Positions 58,401 through 64,000 of a stretch of DNA of 64,000 nucleotides are shown piece by piece. This DNA comes from Tyto alba. Lineage: Eukaryota > Chordata > Aves > Strigiformes > Tytonidae. The notes under the pieces are model-generated. The model saw only the letters and a list, made by a program, of their open reading frames with translations, had not been told where the DNA came from and ran no database searches. The position numbers were made by a program, and so were the translations under genes. Each line of letters opens with the position of its first letter. Within the stretch, counting starts at the first letter, position 1. The stretch lies in the NCBI RefSeq assembly GCF_018691265.1, contig NW_024881327.1, positions 25,041,936 to 25,105,935 of the forward strand, read 5' to 3'.

Positions 58401-61400
58401 CAGTCTCAGCTTTCTTCTCCCCTTCTTGAGTTGTAGATTTCTGCAGTGTGCTTGTTTTGCTGCTGCTGCTTTTATTATCTGACTGATTACTGAGAGCAGC
58501 CTAGAACAGAGAAGGAAAACTGCTAAATGAGAAACAATGTAATGGAATGGCCATAAGTAAGAGATGTCACACCTGATGCCTTCATCACCTGTCCTTTCCT
58601 GCACCTTCCTTTTCAGCAAAAGAACAAACCACTGATACTTCTGAAACCAACAGTTACTTGAGACTAAAAAAAAAAAACCCCAAAGTTAAATTTGTCATGT
58701 TGTCACTTCAGTCAAAATACTGAACAGTTTGAGCCAGCCCTACCTGTCAAACACAGTGTGCATCTGTGGGCAACTTCCACCCACTGATGTTTTCTTCTGC
58801 CAATTATATCTGTAATTCTGCATGTGTCCATCAGAAATTTGGGTCGCATAACAAACATCAAAATATACTTAGTTATCCACGTAATCTCCCTTTTTATCGT
58901 CTGTGGTATCTATATACAGCATCACTGTCTGTGTAGCATTGCTTCTGTACTGTAAGTAGAAGTGGTTTTCTTACTAATAGAAACCCATGGATAGTAAATA
59001 GCTACTAAGAGAACAGGAAAGAAGTGGCACTTGAATTCAGTGCCTGCTTTAGGCATTTGGATGTTTCACATGATGGTTCATTTCGTTCACTCATCCGCAT
59101 TTTATCCAAATAATACCTGTTAAAATAAAAATAAATTTAACCTTACTAATATTCACCTATAGATGAGTATTCCAGCTGTTACTTCCCAAGAATTAAGGCT
59201 TAACATATTTACTCGAGCTTTGAAAGAACCACGTTGCATACAATTGTTCAGTTCCATCACCTGCGCAATAGTTGTGCTTGCGACTGCTGTTAACTACCGC
59301 CTGATATTAGGGCATCAGAGTTCACATTAAAATCGTCACACTATTGCACAGTATTTTTCTCTGGAGGTCCCAGTTCTGCAAAAGGGAACTCCAAACTTTC
59401 AGATTACTTTTTACTCACTGTCATTTTAGCTTTTACGAAATCTTACAAACCAAACATTAAAAAAAAAATAATTCCCTTTCACGTAGTAAAACTAGCTAAC
59501 AGTTATGGTATCATTATGGTATAATTATGGTATCAATAATTATGGTATCAGCATTTCTCATGGGCAGGTTTCTAAAGATTGTTTACAATTTCTTTAGCCA
59601 GCTTCTCTGCTTGCTTCGCCTCTCTGGCTTGTCTCCTCTCTTCCCTCGTAGCTTGCTGCTCACGAAATCCCTTTTGCTTTTGCAGTGCTAACGTAATCCA
59701 GAGCGGTTGTGAAGTTTCAACTTTTTCCATCAATTTAGAGCCATCCAAAGAGTGCCTGCTCTGGAGGACGGGCCTTTCTGAAAGGAAACATGACAAGAAT
59801 TGGTTGAGTAATGCACATCTCTTGTCTCAAGCAAACCCATACGACTTCTCTACCTTGTGACACCTCTGGCGCTAAGCCCGTTGCATGCCATGTCATTCAC
59901 AGACCTTCATGGACTGTCGAATCCTCAAACAGTTTTTATGCCTCAAGGATAAGACCTAATTCAACACACTCATACACCTGTTCAAATATATCTGGGTTTT
60001 GTGTGAAAAAGCCTACCCCAGGCACTTAGACTTACAGCCTTATTTACTACAAATAGTAAGACATTTATAGCGAGACATTTAAGTGAAAGTGATACACATG
60101 CCTTGGTTGTTTATAGCTGATGAAAGGGATCCAGCCACTAGGTACCGCAGTTCCCTGTTTTTTCAGTTATAATTAAGGGCAGAAGAGTGGGCAAACTTCA
60201 GCCAAAAGAAGGGGGCTGAAATGAGGTACTCTTGTACATGCAGCCTCTCTTAAAAAAAAAATAGGGGTTGGTTTGTTTTTTTTTTTTTTTTTTAATTGTC
60301 ACCTGAGCATTTGAATTTCTGTAGCCTGCGTGAAATCGGGGCTGGCACCCAGTATAGAGCAGTGAGTGGCAGTGAGGAGCGCTGGGGGGCACAGGTGCTC
60401 CTGCAGAGCTCAGCGAGCACAGAAACCCTCGGCTGGCCTGGGCCCTGCTCTCCCACACCGGCAGCTGTGCCTCCAACTAGTCTCCATAAATCCTCGTTTA
60501 AAAATGTAAGTGAAAGGAAAAAGCAAAAAAAAAAAAAAAAAAGCAGCAGTTCCACCGAGAGACGGCTTTAGAAGCGTCTTGATGCTTGCAAAATTCAAGA
60601 ACGGAAAAAATTGGTCTTTCCCAATAAAATGGTGGGTTCCTGCCTAGCTCTTTTGAGTGTCCTTACACTGAAAGGGTAATTTTTACTCTTTTACAGAATC
60701 CTATTTTAGGACAGAGGGGCTTTCACCCTTCCTCTGAAGAGCCGCTATGGCTACTGTAAGTGTTTCTGTTACTGAAGAATGCCTCTGCAATGTCGACTCT
60801 TCTTCAGCTGGATTGGGTTAGATAGAGAATTTGCCCAGAATAGGCACTACAAGGGGACATACATCTTAATATTTTTAAAGCTAGATAATATTCTGCTAAA
60901 AAATAGATACAATATAGTGTAGATTATAACAATTACTTCCTCTGCTCTGATGACACCATTACACATGGAACACAGAGTTCATCATCTGACTAACTAGGTA
61001 ACATCTCTGTCCGGGAAAACACACACACACTTCAGTGACCTCCTTGAAATTAACTTCCTTAAGCAGTTTGCACAGGTCATGCTGAGTTTACGTGGATCTG
61101 AGTTAAGTTGTGGGGATGGGAATTCATTCAGACATCCCGAAGCAGAGTAGTGGCATGCCTCAAATAACGTGCCAAGTAAAAATTTACCTTAAGATCAAAT
61201 TCCTTCCTCTAGACCTCCAGTTTTGAAAACGCAGGCAACAGCTAAATGAGTTTTGAGAAATACATACCTTTCTTCGGTGGCTCGGGCTTTTTGTCATTTT
61301 TTTCTCTCCATGGAATACTTATAGATGGGAAAAAGGACTTCTTTTCTCTGATTTCTTCCTCTTCATTTTTGTACTCATTGGATGGCGTGGGGCGCGCTGC

Positions 61401-64000
61401 ATTTCCTCTGTCCTCTTTTCTCCATCCACCATCTGATTCGGCTTTAACCAACCTTTGCCCTAGCATATCAGCTAGGTTTGATCTGTTAATTTTGGAGAGA
61501 GGAGATGACGGTGGCGTCTGGCTGGGGGGCTTTGGAGCTAAAGCAGGTTTCTGTGGGACCAGTGACTTGCATGCTGGTTTCTCATGGGGGGTTAAAGCAC
61601 TATGGCCGGTGGCTGGTAGGACCACTGCTGTGCCCACTGGTTGTGAAATCTCCACCACAGTAATTGAAGAGTCTTTTAAATTACCAGGGATGTTCACTCT
61701 CCCCATACGAGGGGATGTACTCTCTTGTGAAGCAAAAACAGCAGATTCTTTCTCACCTTCTGTCGTGACTATTGGGTCAGGCACACCATCAAAACTATCT
61801 CCTGCACTGTATCTTTTCTTTTTCCTCTGCTCTACCTGTTGATCATAATGGAAACGTAAAGAGTAGTTTGTCCTTCGTAACTTTATCCCAAAAGGAGAAA
61901 CATTTTCTTCTCCGTTTGGTGCTGGTTTATCTGCTTTTTTTGTGCTGTTATTCTGCTGATTTTCCAGAGCACCAGGAAGTTCCGGCTGGGGTAATTCTTT
62001 ACCTGGAGAATGAGGAAAACTTGGAACAAGGAAAGACGGAAGATCTTTTGCAAATTTACAGCCTTCTGTGCTGTCTGTCTTTCCACTACGCATTTCCGTT
62101 TTCTCCTTAGCCTTTTCAGCTAAGTTACCCTTAAAAGTGGAAGCGACATCCTCCTTTGAATCAGTGGATGAGCCGGTGAATCTGCCCACAGCCACTGTTT
62201 CGTTGCCTTTTGCCACACTTACATTTTCAGCATCTGAATTGGTTTTTGAAGCTTCTGAAAATTTCTGCCACGCTGGTGTTATCGAGAACTTTGCATTTGC
62301 AGAGAGGGTTTTCCTCAGGTTGCCATGGGGACCACCCCGTCCTCGGGGTGTCCAGTCGTCACTGCGTCTGCAGACACTTACTCGGTCTCTCTCATTATAT
62401 TTGCTGTTTTCTGCATTCTTTAGGATTCTGGAACGGATAGAGGCCCACTCAGCTAGTACAGCCTGATTGTTCAATGCCTCCTGTGCATATTTCATTTTAC
62501 TGCTGCTGGACTTGAGGTTCTGGGTTTTTTTCTGGGCCTTCTCTGGTGAAGGAATAGTCACAGTTTTCCTCTCTTCTGTTAAGCCAAGTAACGATTTACA
62601 AGCCGTGTCCTTTATCTGGTTCAAGTTAACTGCCGTGCCACACAGCTGGGCTCCAGTAACCAAAATAGCTGTATGGGGTACACACACAGCTGACGGGAGT
62701 GTATGAGAGCCCTTGCCGGCAGTGTGCATCCTGCAGTCTTTGATGGATGGAGAAGAAAGTCCTGCTCCTTTGACGGGCATGACTGGACTCAGATTTACTT
62801 TCTGAAATATGATCTGTTTATCTCCAGAAGACACTTGAAATGTGAAGGGTCTGGATGCAGTTTGTCTTTCATCTACCTCTTGCCACCGAAGTTCTTCCCC
62901 TATTCGCTTTTGTTCCTGAGCCTCAGCTTCTCTCTTCAGTTTCTGGGCTAGGACTTCTTCTACCATTTTATTCCCTTTTTCTGGCTGTTTGACTTTTTGG
63001 GATCTTGATCCTTCTTGGAGCTTCTCCTCTACTGGATGCCTATCAGCCCCTCCAGAACACAACTGATCCTTGTCCTGTTGCTGTTCCAAAGATTTTTCTT
63101 GTTGGTTTTGCTGAAGATTTTGTCCTTCTGTGTCTACCTTCTGCTCTTCCAGCTTGTTCCATTCTTGTTCATTTTGTTCCTTTTGCTGCTTCAGTTCATC
63201 TTGTTGCATGCCCTCTGCACTTTCCATGTGCATTTGTTTTGTTAGCTTGTGTTTTCTCTGCTCTTCCCGTTTCTTTTTCTGATCTATTACTTGTTGTTGT
63301 TGTTCCTTCTCTGTCTTTTCTCCTTTCTCCTTCAAATGCTGCCTTTGTTCCTCCTGTTTCTTCTGTTGTTCAAGGCTCTCAGCTTCTTTCTCCTGCTTCA
63401 GTTCTATTTCAGCTTCTTGAAGCTCTTTCTCTTCTAGCTCTTGTCTCTGCTTTTCTTCCTTATTTTTTTCCTTGAGTTCATTTTGTTCCTCCAGACAATT
63501 TATTTCTTCCTCTTGACACTGTTTTTCAATCTTGTGTTGCCTTAATTCTTCCAGCTCTACCCTCTTCTGCTCTTCCAACTCCTGTCTCTGTTTCTCCTCC
63601 AGCTCCTTGCACCTCTGCTCTTCCCGTTCCTGATGCTTCTGCTCCTCCAATTCCTGACATCTCTGCTCTTCCAGTTCCCAGCACTTCTGCTCTTCCAGCT
63701 CTCGTCTCTGTTGCTCTTCTCGTTCCTGGTGCTTCTGTTCCTCCAGCTCTTGTCTCTGTTGCTCTTCTCGTTCCTGGTGCTTCAATTCCTCCAGCTCTCG
63801 TCTTTGTTGTTCCTCCCATTCTCGGCATCTCTGCTCCTCCAGCTCTCGTCTCTGTTGTTCCTCCCGTTCCTGGTGCTTCTGCTCCTCCAGCTCTCGTCGT
63901 TGTTGCTCCTCTTGTTCCTGGTGCTTCTGCTCCTCCAGTTCTCGTCTCTGTCGCTCCTCTTGTTCTTGGTGCTTCTGCTCCTCCAGCTCTTGTCTCTGTT
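55264..64000 (-). CDS. CRACD: CRACD (KIAA1211), capping protein inhibiting regulator of actin dynamics, 3' part
   Basis: In mammals this cytoplasmic protein binds and inhibits F-actin capping protein, promoting actin polymerisation and epithelial junction integrity. Four exons are seen on the minus strand: 64000 (open at the edge) to 61268, 59777-59587, 58482 (or 58501) to 58335, and 55423-55264. From N to C they hold a long Glu/Gln/Arg coiled-coil with 16-residue repeats; a conserved block LRWQEVDERQT, FTFQVSSGDKQ, VPHTAILVTGAQLCG, NQIKDTACKSLLGL; ALAEWASIRSRILKNAE (here LAEWASIRSRILKNAE); FGIKLRRTNYSLRF; a Pro-rich stretch PALAPKPPSQTPPSSPLSK; then LQSRHSLDGSKL, ALQKQKGFREQQATREER and the invariant C-terminus AWLALAKRKAKAWSDCPQ. 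The N-terminal exons lie to the right of the window. The repeats are longer and more regular than I recall from human. The paralogue CRACDL is less likely because the AASDH neighbour fits CRACD. Confidence 0.95.
55424..58334. other. CRACD: CRACD last intron, non-coding
   Basis: Contains a short CR1-like fragment at 57167-57216. A mildly GC-rich patch at 57000-57360 has open frames on both strands but no recognisable protein. Confidence 0.65.
57167..57216 (-). mobile_element. Short CR1-like LINE tail remnant
   Basis: The plus strand reads TTAGAATGGTTTGGGT, then TTTAAAGACCATCTGGTCCA, the reverse complement of the CR1 terminus, with one internal gap. Too short for subfamily assignment. Confidence 0.55.
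58335..58482 (-). CDS. CRACD: CRACD exon with ETAVSRLERREQLKK
   Basis: Encodes a Ser-rich stretch, then ETAVSRLERREQLKKSNTLP and TSV. Donor ACAG|GTACAG. The stronger acceptor (TTCTAG, exon from 58501) is out of phase with the preceding exon, whereas an internal AATCAG acceptor (exon from 58482) is in phase; I used the in-phase one. Confidence 0.85.
58502..59586. other. CRACD: CRACD intron with TTATGGTAT repeats
   Basis: No exon recognised. Four spaced copies of TTATGGTAT lie at 59503-59550, right next to the weak donor at 59586. Confidence 0.6.
59503..59550 (+). repeat. TTATGGTAT short repeat, four copies
   Basis: Four near-identical nonamers within 48 bases, with spacing of about 10, 11 and 16 bases. 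Confidence 0.8.
59587..59777 (-). CDS. CRACD: CRACD exon with QSRHSLDGSKL and basic helix
   Basis: Acceptor TTTCCTTTCAG. The two leading bases complete the Glu codon from the large exon. Encodes RPVLQSRHSLDGSKL, ETSQPLWITLALQKQKGFRE and ATREERRQAREAKQAEKL. Donor ATT|GTAAAC is weak; reading through it would add VNNL and a stop at 59572. Confidence 0.92.
59778..61267. other. CRACD: CRACD intron, non-coding
   Basis: Has a T run near 60278-60293, an A run near 60526-60542 and a GC-richer patch between them. Open frames there show no recognisable protein. Confidence 0.6.
61268..64000 (-). CDS. CRACD: CRACD large central exon (runs off the window)
   Basis: Open from the window edge to donor AAAG|GTATGT at 61267. 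The first ~200 residues in the window are repeats and coiled-coil; the rest is the conserved, largely disordered central region with the RRTNYSLRF and Pro-rich PKPPSQTPP segments. It ends with one base of a split Glu codon. Confidence 0.95.
63520..64000 (-). repeat. 48-bp coding tandem repeat in CRACD
   Basis: Degenerate 48-bp units give 16-residue repeats such as QKHQEREEQQRRELEE, at least nine in the window, continuing beyond the edge. Nearest the edge they are most alike; toward 63520 they decay into irregular E/Q/K sequence. Confidence 0.88.

Noticed and set aside
61246..61842. Plus-strand frame of 198 codons
   Set aside because: Antisense shadow of the conserved CRACD exon; no family resemblance.
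63005..63475. Plus-strand frame of 156 codons rich in Leu/Phe/Val
   Set aside because: Exact antisense of the E/Q/K-rich CRACD coding exon; hydrophobic runs arise from reading CTT/CTG complements.

Overview
The window looks like avian nuclear DNA. It is an AT-rich vertebrate gene neighbourhood with short exons, GT-AG introns, a CpG-island promoter and CR1-type LINE tails. The gene order matches human 4q12 in reverse complement: PPAT (+), AASDH (+), then CRACD/KIAA1211 (-). PPAT and AASDH are transcribed in the same direction. AASDH and CRACD converge tail to tail. The species cannot be fixed from the sequence alone.

Region 1 (1-15257) is interpreted as PPAT intron 1. The exon encoding the PPAT N-terminus, including the catalytic Cys, is not in the window, so it probably lies left of position 1. 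On the opposite strand this region holds a gene of at least six coding exons (12881 down to about 1661) that is easy to miss. Four of its exons are under 100 bases. It encodes two tandem trihelix Myb/SANT-like DNA-binding domains joined and followed by acidic linkers, and no zinc fingers were found. Every internal exon starts with 2 bases and ends with 1 base of a split codon, so all junctions fit. This is the least expected object in the window.

Region 2 (15258-29250) holds PPAT exons 2-11 (amidophosphoribosyltransferase, first committed step of purine synthesis). It is complete from exon 2 to the stop, with the PRPP loop and the four expected Fe-S cysteines.

Region 3 (about 31000-52600) holds AASDH. 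A CpG-island promoter is followed by 14 coding exons with matching phases, giving 1122 residues: an adenylation domain, a carrier domain with its phosphopantetheine Ser, and a C-terminal PQQ-type beta-propeller.

Region 4 (about 52000-64000, minus strand) holds the 3' half of CRACD, an inhibitor of actin capping protein. It comprises one very large exon running off the right edge, with a 16-residue Glu/Gln/Arg repeat encoded by a 48-bp tandem repeat, then three small C-terminal exons and a long 3' UTR.

The remaining sequence is intron, UTR and intergenic DNA with simple repeats, homopolymers and three small CR1 fragments. No tRNA, rRNA, CRISPR or complete mobile element was seen. All gene names rest on remembered protein families; no database search was run.
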